Below, one piece after another: positions 8,719-18,366 of a stretch of DNA of 64,000 bases. Origin of the DNA: Paenibacillus woosongensis. GTDB lineage: Bacteria; Bacillota; Bacilli; Paenibacillales; Paenibacillaceae. Position numbers and translations under genes: made by a program. Every line of letters starts with the position of its first letter. Position 1 is the first letter of the stretch. The notes beneath the pieces are model-generated. The model saw only the letters and a list, made by a program, of their open reading frames with translations, did no database searches and was not told the origin of the DNA. The DNA lies in the NCBI RefSeq assembly GCF_030122845.1, contig NZ_CP126084.1, positions 3,658,001 to 3,722,000 of the forward strand, given 5' to 3'.

Positions 8719-10965
8719 TTATGCGGAATTGTTTCTCCCTTTAACCGCCTTGCTCAGTTTGCGCGAGAGCTCCTTCACTTCCAGCAAGTGCTCCGGCAGC
8801 ACGGCATCCGGGCTGTAGTTCGCTTTCTCAAAGCTGGTCAATAAAGGGCGAAGCAGCTGTGCGAGCTCCGGCTGATCCTGCTCCCAGCGGACAAAGGATT
8901 CCCGCATCGTTTCATGCTCTTCCCGGTACAGCCCCTGCCGCCGCAAACGCCGGACCACTCCGAGCACCTCAAAGGATATTTTCTCTGCCAAAGTCAGGCT
9001 GCGTCCAAGCCGGATTCTTACTAACGCCAAATATAGCTCGGATCGGAACATATACAGGAGCGACAAAACAAGTGTAGTCAACGAGATTCCGAAAACCCAG
9101 CGCAGCGCCTTTGGATCCATGCCATCGAGCATGCCGGACATCTCCTCACTGCTTGCATCATCCTCCGTCAAATCCTCGCTCCACGTATCTACGCTTTCCT
9201 CTTCCGGGGTCAGCAGCGTCGTATCGAAGCCGGGAGTTGCCTCAAACGGGATCCAGCCATATTCTTCCCCGAAGTACAGCTCAGCCCAGGAATGAGCGTC
9301 TGAATTGCTTACACTGTAGCCAGTCTCCATTTCCGGGAAACGCTGCATCATTTCTATGCTGGGCATGCTCCCCGGCGCATAGCCTTTGACCCATCTTGCC
9401 GGAATTTGCAGGGAACGGGCCATCATCACCATAGACGTCGAGTAATAATCGCAGTAGCCCTGCTTGATTTCGAACAGGAAGCTGTCGACGAAGTCCTCGC
9501 TTTGCTTCCTGGTCAGATCGGGCTTGTTCGTATATTCATAATTTTGCCGGAGGTACGCTTGCAGCAGTTCCATTTTCTCGTAGGGCGTAGCGCCCTCTGC
9601 CGTAACTTCCTCCGCCAGCTCACGTACCCTCTGCGGAAAATTAGCCGGAATCTGCAAATACTGGCTGTTCACGTTCCGTGACGAATAAAGCGCATCATAG
9701 CTTGCCTGTCTTAGTTCGTCCAACGGAATGACCGGGATCTCCGCAGTCACCTTGTATCGCTTCGGATAAGCATAGCCGGGATCGGCTCCGCTAAAACCGT
9801 TCCAACGCAGCTCCGCCTCCTTGCTGGCCCAATGCATCCGGGGCCGGGCTTCCGGTGCCTCATCCAATACTTCCACGCTGCTGATAGCGTAACCCCCGAA
9901 TAACACCGGATAATCTTTATCCGTCTGCATCGTAACAATCTGCTCCACCTTACGGGTCTCTATCTGGCCCCCATCGCGGTTAACAAGAGGTGGGCTATTG
10001 TCGCCGCCACCTGCATAGAAATGCGTGTCCCGCCCTTCTTTGTCCAGATCGGCCCAGCCGGCGCCGGTGTATATCCGGCGGGTCTCTCCCCGCCAATACG
10101 AACGGACATCGGAAGTCACATTCATGACCGGGCTGTAGCTGAATTCGAAGCCGTCTCCCAGACGGGTGTCGTCTCGGCTATAGCCGGACAATACCTCCTC
10201 CGGGGAATTCGGCGACGAAATAGTGCTCGTTTCGCTGGACGGTACGGCACCCGGACCGGGCGCCTGTACAGCGGCGCCTCTTTTCTTCCAGGCCGTGTAC
10301 GGATCCGTCAAAATAGGCGAAACCGCAGGCATGCTTACCCCGATCAAAAGTACCGAAGCGAAAATAACGACGATGTTCAGCGTAATTTTCAGCGGCTCTT
10401 TGCGCAGCTTCACCCATCCTTGCGGGTATTTAAGCTGAAATCTGCGGAAATGCAGGCATACTAGCCATCCCAACCCAGCGAACACTAGCCAAGCGACATT
10501 TCCCCACAAATAATAGGAAGTAAAGGAATCCAATATGGTCAAAGCAATCAAATTGCAGCTTAAGAACATGATGACCTTGGCGCGATCTGTCAGCAAGCGG
10601 ATCAGCAAATCGAACAATCCCCAAGCGGCCAGGGCGAACCAGATATAAGGGGACGAGTGGGCTAGCAGTTGGCGAGCCTGATCCGGAAAAAGCGGGCCGC
10701 TCGGATAATAAATATAAATGCCTAAAATGGTTCGGAGTATCACAATAAGTGCAAGAGATTTCAATGTCCAGTTAAGCCATGGGCGAGCATGCAGCAATGC
10801 TTCACATAAAGCGACGGCAAAGAGCGTTGCCGTAACGAGAGCCGTCGTCTCCTGATACCAAATCGGTTCTGTATAATCGATCCACTGCATGGCGATAATC
10901 ATCATCCAGACAATGACAAAGAGCCTATACCATGCCGGCTCGGCCGATTTTACCGCATTGTTCAT
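8719..10965 (-). CDS. Membrane-anchored transglutaminase-like protein (TgpA type)
   Basis: The 748-residue protein starts with about seven hydrophobic segments (residues 10-220), followed by a large extracytoplasmic region with a transglutaminase-core domain. The Cys is in QGYCDYYSTSMVMMARSLQIPARWVKGY and the His in SDAHSWAELYF, followed by GWIPFEATPGF, where Glu stands in place of the more usual Asp. One more membrane helix (about 625-645) leads to a cytoplasmic DUF4129-like tail. It overlaps the DUF58 gene by four bases and completes the common MoxR-DUF58-transglutaminase operon. The function is probably envelope-associated protein processing or crosslinking; the substrate is unknown. Confidence 0.9.
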   Translation of the reverse strand: MNNAVKSAEPAWYRLFVIVWMMIIAMQWIDYTEPIWYQETTALVTATLFAVALCEALLHARPWLNWTLKSLALIVILRTILGIYIYYPSGPLFPDQARQLLAHSSPYIWFALAAWGLFDLLIRLLTDRAKVIMFLSCNLIALTILDSFTSYYLWGNVAWLVFAGLGWLVCLHFRRFQLKYPQGWVKLRKEPLKITLNIVVIFASVLLIGVSMPAVSPILTDPYTAWKKRGAAVQAPGPGAVPSSETSTISSPNSPEEVLSGYSRDDTRLGDGFEFSYSPVMNVTSDVRSYWRGETRRIYTGAGWADLDKEGRDTHFYAGGGDNSPPLVNRDGGQIETRKVEQIVTMQTDKDYPVLFGGYAISSVEVLDEAPEARPRMHWASKEAELRWNGFSGADPGYAYPKRYKVTAEIPVIPLDELRQASYDALYSSRNVNSQYLQIPANFPQRVRELAEEVTAEGATPYEKMELLQAYLRQNYEYTNKPDLTRKQSEDFVDSFLFEIKQGYCDYYSTSMVMMARSLQIPARWVKGYAPGSMPSIEMMQRFPEMETGYSVSNSDAHSWAELYFGEEYGWIPFEATPGFDTTLLTPEEESVDTWSEDLTEDDASSEEMSGMLDGMDPKALRWVFGISLTTLVLSLLYMFRSELYLALVRIRLGRSLTLAEKISFEVLGVVRRLRRQGLYREEHETMRESFVRWEQDQPELAQLLRPLLTSFEKANYSPDAVLPEHLLEVKELSRKLSKAVKGRNNSA

Positions 10966-12212
10966 GTGAGTCCCCCTCCCATCGCGGAGGGAAGCTCCTG
11001 CAGAGAGGAGACTTGAATTCCCCGGATTTCCCGGTGATGCAGAGCCGTTTGCCAGGAAGAACGCGCTCTTCCCTCCTGTCCTGGGACGGACACCTGAATA
11101 TGATAGGGCGTCATCCGTCTCATTTTGGCCCAGCCAAAGACGTTGGCCGCCGTTTTATCCGCCAGCGGACTGATCCAAATGAAGAAAGAGCTCTCCGGGA
11201 AAAAGTCCCGGATCTCGTCCAGCCGTTCTTGGTGGCTCCCGCTTCCGTCCGCATTGATATCGACTAGATGCTGGATCATTTGCTGGCGCTCAATATATCC
11301 TTCGGCCGGGGCAAATCTGCGAAGCTCCTGACCTAGCGTACAAAGTCCCATGCTGATCCTTTCCCGCAAACCGTATTCGAGCAAAGATGCGCAGACGGAC
11401 ACTGCCAGTTCAAACTGCTGCGAAATCTTATAGCTGCTTGCATTTGCATCCAGGACCAGGATGGTCTTCGGAAGAGACTCATGCTCGAATTCCTTGGATT
11501 TCCAAGTTCCTGTCTTCGCCGTTGCGCCCCAGTGTATTCTGGAAATCCGGTCGCCGTAGACGTAATCGCGAACCCCGTTGATTTGCGTCGTCTCGCGGCG
11601 GGAATTGGATGCGGCCGTCTCCGGTCCGGGCAGCCTCGAATTCCGGCTGTATAGCTGCCAATGGGGAATGAACACCGTTCTTGGAAGCACGCGGAATTGG
11701 GCAGCGGCCTGAAAAGTCCTCTTATGCTCCATAAGGCCAAAAATATCCTCGGACGTGCATTCCGTCCCTGCAAATTCATATTGCCCCCGTTCCAGCGGAG
11801 GCGTATTATATACGAGCTCGGCCTCGCCGCGGTTTTGGGGAATGACGCTATCCTCAAACGCCCACGAATCGCCATTATGGCGCTTCATGACCTCTCGGAC
11901 GATAATATACGGCAACGGCAGCAATCTGGGGAGCTGAAGCTGCAGCCTAATTTGAGCCTGGTCCCCGGCCTGGAGCAGAAATTGCTCTCCATGTACGGAC
12001 AGCATCGTCCGGTGGCCCTTAATTTGGCGGATTCCCCACAGACTGCTGAGAAGCCAATAGCATACGAGCAAGGTAACCATCGCAAAAAGCATAAATGAAG
12101 TTTTACCGCCCTGAAATAACAAATAGAGCAGACAAATCAGCCATAGGGAGGCGACTCTCCAAAATTTCAATGAACGTACGCCTGATTTCCATGTATTCAG
12201 CAGGGCTCGCAT
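10962..12212 (-). CDS. DUF58 domain protein
   Basis: The 416-residue protein has two close N-terminal membrane helices (about residues 15-55), a beta-rich middle and the DUF58 signature in YVYGDRISRIHWGATAKTGTWKSKEFE. DUF58 proteins are vWA-like partners of MoxR ATPases. The start lies almost directly after the moxR stop, and the 3' end overlaps the transglutaminase gene, so all three are cotranscribed. Confidence 0.9.
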   Translation of the reverse strand: MRALLNTWKSGVRSLKFWRVASLWLICLLYLLFQGGKTSFMLFAMVTLLVCYWLLSSLWGIRQIKGHRTMLSVHGEQFLLQAGDQAQIRLQLQLPRLLPLPYIIVREVMKRHNGDSWAFEDSVIPQNRGEAELVYNTPPLERGQYEFAGTECTSEDIFGLMEHKRTFQAAAQFRVLPRTVFIPHWQLYSRNSRLPGPETAASNSRRETTQINGVRDYVYGDRISRIHWGATAKTGTWKSKEFEHESLPKTILVLDANASSYKISQQFELAVSVCASLLEYGLRERISMGLCTLGQELRRFAPAEGYIERQQMIQHLVDINADGSGSHQERLDEIRDFFPESSFFIWISPLADKTAANVFGWAKMRRMTPYHIQVSVPGQEGRARSSWQTALHHREIRGIQVSSLQELPSAMGGGLT

Positions 12213-12216
12213 CTTC

Positions 12217-13173
12217 TCAACCTACCGAAGAGATGGGCACTTGCGCCTGTTTAATGATTTGCTGAAGCACCTGCTGCGCGCTCATGCTGCCAAGCCGGGC
12301 TTCCGGGCGAAGCAGGATCCGGTGGCCAAGCACATAAGGTGCAAGCGTCTTGATATCGTCGGGAATGACGTAATCCCGCTCCAGAAGAAAGGCATACGCT
12401 TTTACCGCCATGACGAAAGCAAGCGAAGCCCGAGGACTTGCCCCAAGAAGGACAGCCTCATGCTCCCGGGTACGGCGGACGATGCCAAGCAAGTAATCGC
12501 CCAGAGCATCGCTCAAATAAACGTCGCGGATCTCCTCTTGGATTTTGGCGATTTCATCCATCGTAGTCACGGCCTGAAGCTGATCGGCAGGCTGGCCCTT
12601 GGCATGAAACAGCAGCATGGTTTTCTCTGTTGCCGCATCAGGATAGCCCATCGCTATTTTCATCATGAAACGATCCAGCTGAGCTTCCGGCAGCATATAT
12701 GTACCCTCGAAATCGATCGGGTTCTGCGTGGCGCAAAGCATGAAAGGATGCGGCAGCTCATATGTATGACCATCCGCCGTCACACTGCGTTCCTCCATAA
12801 CTTCCAGCAGGGCCGACTGGGTCTTCGTTGTCGCGCGGTTAATCTCGTCGGCAAGCAAAATATTCGTCATGACCGGACCCGGCCGAAATACAAAGCGTTC
12901 TTCATGCGGTTGAAAAACCGATACGCCAGTTATATCGCTCGGCAAAATGTCGGGATTGCATTGGATGCGGCGGTATTCTCCGCTCATGGACTTGGCCATC
13001 GCTTTGATGAGCTGGGTTTTTCCCGTTCCGGGCACATCCTCGATCAATACGTGACCTCCGGCAAGGAGAGCAGTGAGAAGAAGGGTGATCTCAAATTCTT
13101 TTCCCAATATGCAGGATTCCAGGTTTGCTCGGACAGCAGACATCGTTTGTATCGATTGCTCTCTTACGGGCAT
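12217..13173 (-). CDS. MoxR family AAA+ ATPase
   Basis: This 318-residue AAA+ ATPase has Walker A in EDVPGTGKTQL, Walker B in ILLADEINRA, sensor 1 in CATQNPID and an arginine-rich lid. MoxR proteins act as chaperone-like ATPases with DUF58/vWA partners, which here follow directly. The ATG at 13173 lies eight bases after GGAGGG; a TTG one codon upstream is the alternative. Confidence 0.93.
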   Translation of the reverse strand: MPVREQSIQTMSAVRANLESCILGKEFEITLLLTALLAGGHVLIEDVPGTGKTQLIKAMAKSMSGEYRRIQCNPDILPSDITGVSVFQPHEERFVFRPGPVMTNILLADEINRATTKTQSALLEVMEERSVTADGHTYELPHPFMLCATQNPIDFEGTYMLPEAQLDRFMMKIAMGYPDAATEKTMLLFHAKGQPADQLQAVTTMDEIAKIQEEIRDVYLSDALGDYLLGIVRRTREHEAVLLGASPRASLAFVMAVKAYAFLLERDYVIPDDIKTLAPYVLGHRILLRPEARLGSMSAQQVLQQIIKQAQVPISSVG

Positions 13174-13250
13174 CAAATATTCCCTCCTCAGACATCATTC
13201 GTCACACTTATACTTATTGTACATGAAGCAGGGAGGGGAAGTACACATGC

Positions 13251-13289
13251 ATAATAAACCCCCGTAAAGCGTTACACGCTCTAACGGGG
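13251..13289 (-). terminator. Intrinsic terminator after spoVAEb
   Basis: The minus strand reads CCCCGT, inner AGCGT/ACGCT stem, then ACGGGG, followed by TTTATTATG. Confidence 0.75.
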
Positions 13290-13301
13290 ATTCATACTCG
13301 C

Positions 13302-13652
13302 TTATCCTCTTGGCCGAACGACAAGGGCAGCCAGGAAGGAGAAAATAATCGCCGCGGAAACGCCGGCGCTGGTTACTTCAAAGATGCCGGTGATGACGCC
13401 GATCCAGCCATCCTTCTGCAGCTCTGTCAATGCGCCGTGTACCAGCGAATTGCCAAAGCTTGTGATTGGCACCGAGGCGCCAGCCCCTGCGAATTTAATC
13501 AGCGGATCATACCAGCCGAACGCATCCATCACCGCGCCGATTACGACAAGCGTGCTCATCGTGTGAGCCGGAGTCAGCTTTATGACGTCAAACATCAACT
13601 GTCCGACGACGCAGAATAACCCTCCAACGATAAAAGCCCACAGAAAAATCAT
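13302..13652 (-). CDS. spoVAE: Stage V sporulation protein AE (SpoVAEb)
   Basis: The 116-residue membrane protein has four hydrophobic segments and the highly conserved stretch FAGAGASVPITSFGNSLVHG. SpoVA proteins form the dipicolinic-acid channel of the spore inner membrane. In Bacillus spoVAEb normally follows spoVAC and spoVAD, but here the gene stands alone with its own terminator, so it may be a second copy. It marks the organism as a spore former. Confidence 0.93.
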   Translation of the reverse strand: MIFLWAFIVGGLFCVVGQLMFDVIKLTPAHTMSTLVVIGAVMDAFGWYDPLIKFAGAGASVPITSFGNSLVHGALTELQKDGWIGVITGIFEVTSAGVSAAIIFSFLAALVVRPRG

Positions 13653-13794
13653 TGCCCACCATCCTCCATTTCCAAACTACCGCATGAGCGATGCAGGGTA
13701 TGCTCTCATGCTTTGCCAAATATTATTTACCGCTTCGCCACTTGTTATGTTTGGTAAATCATCCATAATGGCATATGCCGCGGGATCTATACAT

Positions 13795-13838
13795 AAAAAA
13801 GCGCATCTCCTAAGCCGTTTCGCCAAGGAGATTGCGCT
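13795..13838 (-). terminator. Strong intrinsic terminator after the small membrane peptide gene
   Basis: On the minus strand AGCGCAATCTCCT pairs with AGGAGATGCGCT (one bulge) and is followed by TTTTTT. It supports a transcribed unit upstream, where only the 27-codon frame at 13885-13968 exists. Confidence 0.85.
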
Positions 13839-13884
13839 TCTGCCGTACTTTTCTTATGACGCATGTTGACCCGTCCTATCTTGT

Positions 13885-13968
13885 CTACAAATATTGAAGC
13901 ACGATCACGAGCAAAATGAACAACAAACAGATCAGCAGCCAGTCCCTCGAATACCGTTCCATCTTCAT
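13885..13968 (-). CDS. Probable 27-residue single-span membrane peptide
   Basis: The peptide starts MKMERYSRDW and ends in an almost uninterrupted hydrophobic stretch (LLICLLFILLVIVLQYL), so it is a charged N-terminal head plus one membrane helix. GGGAGG stands eight bases before the ATG at 13968, and a strong terminator follows about 45 bases after the stop. Such short Leu/Ile-rich peptides occur among sporulation-associated small proteins, but I cannot assign a family. The ribosome site and terminator are seen; expression is inferred. Confidence 0.5.
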   Translation of the reverse strand: MKMERYSRDWLLICLLFILLVIVLQYL

Positions 13969-14038
13969 TGTCATTGCCTCCCTATGACTCCCAGCATGCT
14001 CTTCTGCAATTATATGCAAGATCTTGGTTCGACGTGAA

Positions 14039-14067
14039 TGGACAATCCGGAAAAGCTGGTTCATACT
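14039..14067 (+). promoter_or_regulatory. Candidate SigA-type promoter of the M42 peptidase
   Basis: TGGACA and CATACT are separated by 17 bases, matching the -35 at 5/6 and the -10 at 4/6. The element ends 27 bases before the start codon. Confidence 0.45.
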
Positions 14068-14094
14068 AAAAATAGACGGAAGGAGAGACATTTC

Positions 14095-15168
14095 ATGAAT
14101 GAAGAAACACGCTCATTATTCAAGCAATTAACCGAGTTTCCAGCAGCTCCGGGCTTCGAAAGAGATCTTCGGGCACTGCTAAAAGAGAAGCTGTCGGCAT
14201 ATACGGAAGAATTTGTACAGGACCGCCTGGGCAGCCTGTTCGGCGTCATCCGCGGCGATGAGCAAGGCCCTAAAGTAATGGTTGCCGGGCATATGGACGA
14301 AGTAGGCTTCATGGTTACGGGCATTACGGAAACGGGCATGGTCACGTTCCAGCCGCTCGGCGGCTGGTGGAGCCAGGCAGTATTGGCCCAGCGCCTGCAG
14401 ATTATTACGCCGGATAGGACCATTATCGGTGTTGTCGGCTCTACACCGCCGCATTTGCTTGACGATGCGGCCCGGAGCAAGCCCGTGGATATTAAGGCGA
14501 TGTATCTGGACGTCGGAGCAGATGACCGCGCCGAAGCGGAAGCCTTCGGTATTCGCCCCGGGCAGCAGATTGTACCGATTTGCGAATTTACTCCGCTGGC
14601 CAACCCCAAGAAAATTATGGCTAAGGCCTGGGACAACCGCTATGGCGTCGGGCTTGTCATCGAGCTGATGCAGGCGGTGCACGGCAAACAGCTCCCGAAC
14701 ACACTCTATTGCGGAGCGAACGTTCAGGAAGAGCTTGGCCTGCGCGGCGCAAGAACGGCAGCGAACCTGATTCAGCCGGATATCTTCTTCGCTCTGGATG
14801 CCAGTGCCGCCAACGATATGGCTGGAGACAAGCGGGCGTTCGGCAGGCTCGGCGAAGGAACCTTGCTGCGGATTTACGATCCGAGCATGCTGACACACCG
14901 CGGCCTCCTGGAATACGTGCAGGATACGGCCGACACGCATCGCATCAAGTATCAATACTTTGTCTCTCCGGGAGGAACGGACGCAGGCCAAGTCCATTTA
15001 AGCGGCATCGGCGTCCCGTCGGCTGTCATCGGCATATGCTCCCGTTATATTCATACATCCTCTTCGATCATCCACACCGATGATTATGCGGCGGCTAAGG
15101 AACTGCTGATCAAGCTCGTCGAAGGGCTGGATCGCACTACGTTGAACACGATTCTCGAGAATAGCTGA
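14095..15168 (+). CDS. M42 family metallopeptidase (glutamyl/aminopeptidase type)
   Basis: The 357-residue enzyme is a dinuclear-zinc M42 aminopeptidase. Metal and catalytic motifs are [24 protein letters not shown], the Glu pair in [17 protein letters not shown] and the His in [14 protein letters not shown]. These enzymes form large tetrahedral complexes that trim cytosolic peptides. The ATG at 14095 was chosen because AAGGAGAG lies eight bases upstream. It is monocistronic, with a terminator directly downstream. Confidence 0.93.
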   Translation: MNEETRSLFKQLTEFPAAPGFERDLRALLKEKLSAYTEEFVQDRLGSLFGVIRGDEQGPKVMVAGHMDEVGFMVTGITETGMVTFQPLGGWWSQAVLAQRLQIITPDRTIIGVVGSTPPHLLDDAARSKPVDIKAMYLDVGADDRAEAEAFGIRPGQQIVPICEFTPLANPKKIMAKAWDNRYGVGLVIELMQAVHGKQLPNTLYCGANVQEELGLRGARTAANLIQPDIFFALDASAANDMAGDKRAFGRLGEGTLLRIYDPSMLTHRGLLEYVQDTADTHRIKYQYFVSPGGTDAGQVHLSGIGVPSAVIGICSRYIHTSSSIIHTDDYAAAKELLIKLVEGLDRTTLNTILENS

Positions 15169-15184
15169 CACTAAACGTTTAAGA

Positions 15185-15209
15185 CGCCTGCTCTTGCAGG
15201 CGCCTTTTT
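15185..15209 (+). terminator. Intrinsic terminator after the M42 peptidase
   Basis: CGCCTGC, loop TCTT, GCAGGCG, then CCTTTTT. Confidence 0.9.
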
Positions 15210-15229
15210 CAGTGTTGTCCTATGATATT

Positions 15230-17263
15230 TTACTTTAGCGCGCTCTCCAGAATCATGACGCCGCGGCCAGGCACCGTAACCGAGCCTTTGACCGTCTCGT
15301 TCGTAAGAAGATCCTTCTGCTCTCCGTCGCCGATCCGCACCTCTGCCGGAGCAGCATTATGGTTAAGCAGGAACAGATATGCGTTTTCGTTCTTCACGCG
15401 CCGGGCCGATTCCACGCCCTCACCCGCGGATACCAGCGGCTCGATGCCTTTCTCTGCGCATAGATTGGCTAAGAAGCCTTTCAGGAAGGAAGCATCGGGA
15501 CTGCTGGCTACATAATAGGCTTGACCGGAGCCAAACCGATTTCTTGTGATAACCGGCATGCCCTGGTAGAAATCATCGCCATACTCAGCCAGAACTTCCG
15601 CTCCTTCGGAATGGATCAAATCGCAGAGCAGGCCGCAGTCATATTCGCCCTGCAGCTCTCCCCATGGCTGCTTCATGACGATTTTGTTCTTCTGATCCGG
15701 GAACAGCGCATCGATCTCCTCGGCCCAGATGCCAAGCAGGGAGCGGAGTTCTCCCGGATATCCTCCCAGCGTGACAATGTCATTCTCATTGACGATTCCG
15801 CTGAAGAAGGTTGTCACAAACGTCCCGCCGCCAGCTGTAAACTCCTCCGATTTCTTAGCAAAGCCCGGCTTTACCATGTACATCACCGGAGCGATGACGA
15901 TGTCGTATTTGCTGAAGTCCTCTTCCACACTCACCATGTCTGCCTCGATGTTCATTTGGAAGAGGGCATCGTAAAATTTATGCACTTCATTCACATAGTT
16001 CAAGGCGACCGTCGGCCCGCTCGACAATTCGATGGCCCAGCGGTTCTCCCAGTCGTAAACGATGGCAATTCTCGCCTGCGTTCTCGCATCGATCAGCTTG
16101 TCGGACAACTGCTGCAATTCGCGTCCAAGCTCGGCACACTCCCGGAATACACGCGTATGCTCATGCCCGACATGTTCGATGACGGCGCCATGGTATTTCT
16201 CGCAAGCCCCGATTGAGCGCCGCAATTGGAAGAACATGACCGTATCCGCGCCTCTGGCAACGGCCTGATAGCTCCATAGACGCATAACGCCCGGCCGTTT
16301 CAGAGAGTTGTAAGCCTGCCAGTTCTGCTGGCTCGGCGTCTGTTCCATGAGCATGAACGGCTGGCCGCTTCTAAGCCCGCGCATTAAATCATGGCTCATT
16401 GCCGTAAAGCTGACCGGCGTGTCCAGGGAAGGATAGTTGTCCCAGGAAACGACGTCCATTTCTTTGCCCCATTTGAAATAATCCAGCTCGGGGTAAGTCC
16501 CCATCAGGTTAGTCGTGATCGGAATATTCGGCGTATGCTTCCTGATTTCATCATGCTCCAGCTTGTAGCATTCCAGCAAGCTGTCCGACATGAATCTGCG
16601 GTAATCGAGGGAGATTCCCTGGAAGTTCGTGCGGTTGCCGTTCCACTCTTCGCTCAGCTCGCTCGGCTGTACAATTTCATCCCATTCATAGAACGTGTGT
16701 CCCCAGAATCTCGTATTCCAAGCCTTGTTCACGTTCTCGATTGTGCCGTAACGCTTCTTAAGCCATACGCGGAAAGCTTTGGCACAGTTGTCGCAATAGC
16801 AGTAGCCGCCGTATTCGTTAGAAACGTGCCAGATCAGCAGTGCGGGATGATCCTTATACCGCTCGGCCAGCTTTCCGGCAATACGGGCAGAATATTTGCG
16901 GTAAGTCGGGCTGTTCGGACAAGAATTGTGCCGCCCGCCGAATTTGCGCTTTCTGCCCTGTACATCCACACGCGTCACGTCAGGATATTTCTTGGCCATC
17001 CAGGCCGGGTGTGCTGCCGTGCTTGTTCCCAGGCAAACATACACTCCATTGTTATATAACCGATCTATCGTGGCATCCAGGGCCGAAAAATCATAGGTCT
17101 CTTCATCGGGCTGAAGAACGGCCCAGGCAAAAACGTTTATCGTCGCCACATCAATGCCCGCCAGCTTGAACATGCGGTCATCCTCGCTCCAAACCTCTGG
17201 CCCCCATTGCTCCGGGTTATAGTCCCCTCCATACCAAATCTTCGGCAGCTTATCATTAATCAA
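15230..17263 (-). CDS. Beta-galactosidase, GH42
   Basis: The protein of about 677 residues opens with the GH42 hallmark KIWYGGDYNPEQW. The acid/base Glu is in WHVSNEYGG (about residue 150), the zinc-site cysteines are in YCYCDNCAKAF, and the nucleophile Glu is in MLMEQTPSQQNW. No signal peptide is seen, so it probably acts inside the cell on imported galacto-oligosaccharides or galactan fragments. The start is probably TTG at 17263: AAAGGATGTG, nine of ten bases of the ideal ribosome site, lies seven bases upstream. An ATG four codons earlier (17275) falls inside this site. It is divergent from an AraC regulator that is likely its activator. Confidence 0.93.
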   Translation of the reverse strand: MINDKLPKIWYGGDYNPEQWGPEVWSEDDRMFKLAGIDVATINVFAWAVLQPDEETYDFSALDATIDRLYNNGVYVCLGTSTAAHPAWMAKKYPDVTRVDVQGRKRKFGGRHNSCPNSPTYRKYSARIAGKLAERYKDHPALLIWHVSNEYGGYCYCDNCAKAFRVWLKKRYGTIENVNKAWNTRFWGHTFYEWDEIVQPSELSEEWNGNRTNFQGISLDYRRFMSDSLLECYKLEHDEIRKHTPNIPITTNLMGTYPELDYFKWGKEMDVVSWDNYPSLDTPVSFTAMSHDLMRGLRSGQPFMLMEQTPSQQNWQAYNSLKRPGVMRLWSYQAVARGADTVMFFQLRRSIGACEKYHGAVIEHVGHEHTRVFRECAELGRELQQLSDKLIDARTQARIAIVYDWENRWAIELSSGPTVALNYVNEVHKFYDALFQMNIEADMVSVEEDFSKYDIVIAPVMYMVKPGFAKKSEEFTAGGGTFVTTFFSGIVNENDIVTLGGYPGELRSLLGIWAEEIDALFPDQKNKIVMKQPWGELQGEYDCGLLCDLIHSEGAEVLAEYGDDFYQGMPVITRNRFGSGQAYYVASSPDASFLKGFLANLCAEKGIEPLVSAGEGVESARRVKNENAYLFLLNHNAAPAEVRIGDGEQKDLLTNETVKGSVTVPGRGVMILESALK

Positions 17264-17275
17264 TGCGATACACAT

Positions 17276-17389
17276 CCTTTAATGAAATATGATTATATTA
17301 TCATTGTAATTGCTTAACTTACTGCTATATATATAATAATATTGATTGAGGATATAATAATATGGAACTCTATCAGGCAGGTGATTCTG
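17276..17389. promoter_or_regulatory. AT-rich divergent promoter region between GH42 and AraC genes
   Basis: On the plus strand TTGCTT (17310) and TATAAT (17332) are 16 bases apart, giving a plausible promoter for the AraC gene. On the minus strand TATAAT at 17292-17297 could serve the GH42 gene but lacks a good -35, which would suit an activated promoter. Confidence 0.4.
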
Positions 17390-18226
17390 ATGACCGCAAA
17401 AGCGATGCGCCGCTTCGTATTCTCACCGTCCGGCGCCTCTGGGCTGCCGGTTAGCGTAGAGAGCATCGGCTATAATCCTGAGCAGGAGCCCATCTCCCGC
17501 CCGGAAGGGTATCCTAAATATCACTGGATTCAAACCGAAGAAGGCGAGGGAATCCTGCATTTTGCCAATGAAACGGTCAGGCTGACCGAAGGAACAGGCG
17601 TGCTATTGCCCCCTGGACTGCCCCATCGTTACGAAGCTAATCCCGCCGGAGTATGGCGCACTTATTATTTGACTTTCGGAGGCGAGGCTGCCGCGCACAT
17701 TCTGGCATCCTTTGGCGTGCTGACTTCATCGCTGTACCGCCTGGACACCGACTCGCCGTTTGTTCCTTTGCTGAGCCACATGCTGGCTAGACTCGACACG
17801 GACACCGATATGTTCGGGCTCGAGACGTCCACGGATGCCTACCGCTTCCTTGGCCTGCTTAGCAAATACGGCCAAGTCAGCCAGATGTCCGCCTCCCGGA
17901 ACATCGAAAGGCTGATTCCCGTATTGAAATGGATGGAGCAGAATTTTAGTGATAGCGATGTCGGTCTTGATGATCTCGCCGAAACCGCCCAAATGTCGGG
18001 ACGGCAGCTGAGCAAGCTGTTTCAGCGGGCCTTCAGCCTGTCCCCGTACGCCTACTTCGTGCAGATGCGCATACATAAGGCGAAGGAGCTGCTGGCCGGC
18101 CGCTCCGATTTAACGGTGGCGGCGATAGCGGAGCATACCGGGTTTCGCGACCCAAGTCACTTCGTTGCGACGTTCCGCAGAAATACTGGCATGACCCCGC
18201 AGCAGTTCCGCAAAGTCTATTCATAA
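17390..18226 (+). CDS. AraC family transcriptional regulator next to GH42
   Basis: The 278-residue regulator has an N-terminal cupin-like sugar-sensing domain (HWIQTEEGEGILHFA, LLPPGLPHRYEA) and a C-terminal pair of helix-turn-helix motifs (LDDLAETAQMSGRQLSKLF and VAAIAEHTGFRDPSHFVATF), with the family ending TGMTPQQFRK. The ATG at 17390 follows AGGTGA by five bases. Divergent position suggests it activates the beta-galactosidase gene in response to a galactoside. Confidence 0.9.
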   Translation: MTAKAMRRFVFSPSGASGLPVSVESIGYNPEQEPISRPEGYPKYHWIQTEEGEGILHFANETVRLTEGTGVLLPPGLPHRYEANPAGVWRTYYLTFGGEAAAHILASFGVLTSSLYRLDTDSPFVPLLSHMLARLDTDTDMFGLETSTDAYRFLGLLSKYGQVSQMSASRNIERLIPVLKWMEQNFSDSDVGLDDLAETAQMSGRQLSKLFQRAFSLSPYAYFVQMRIHKAKELLAGRSDLTVAAIAEHTGFRDPSHFVATFRRNTGMTPQQFRKVYS

Positions 18227-18275
18227 TAACTTTTAGCTATAACAACAAGTCAAACTGGGGCTAGATGACAAAATA

Positions 18276-18305
18276 CCCAGAAGACGGAGGCCTCCATCTT
18301 CTGGG
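18276..18305. terminator. Hairpin downstream of the AraC gene
   Basis: CCCAGAAGA and TCTTCTGGG form a 9-bp stem around an inner GGAGG/CCTCC. The plus strand has only scattered Ts after it, while the minus strand reads TATTTTG. Confidence 0.55.
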
Positions 18306-18366
18306 CAGTCTTGCAATTGCCATTTTAGGATCATTTGATTTATTTTTACTTGATGGGCTTTTTTGA

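Noticed and set aside
13582-13869. 95-codon plus-strand frame opposite spoVAEb
   Set aside because: It is a shadow of spoVAEb running into the terminator at 13795-13838, with no ribosome site.
17264-17275. ATG at 17275 as the start of the GH42 gene
   Set aside because: It lies within the near-perfect AAAGGATGTG ribosome site that fits the TTG at 17263, and homologues start at the MINDKLPK-like position.
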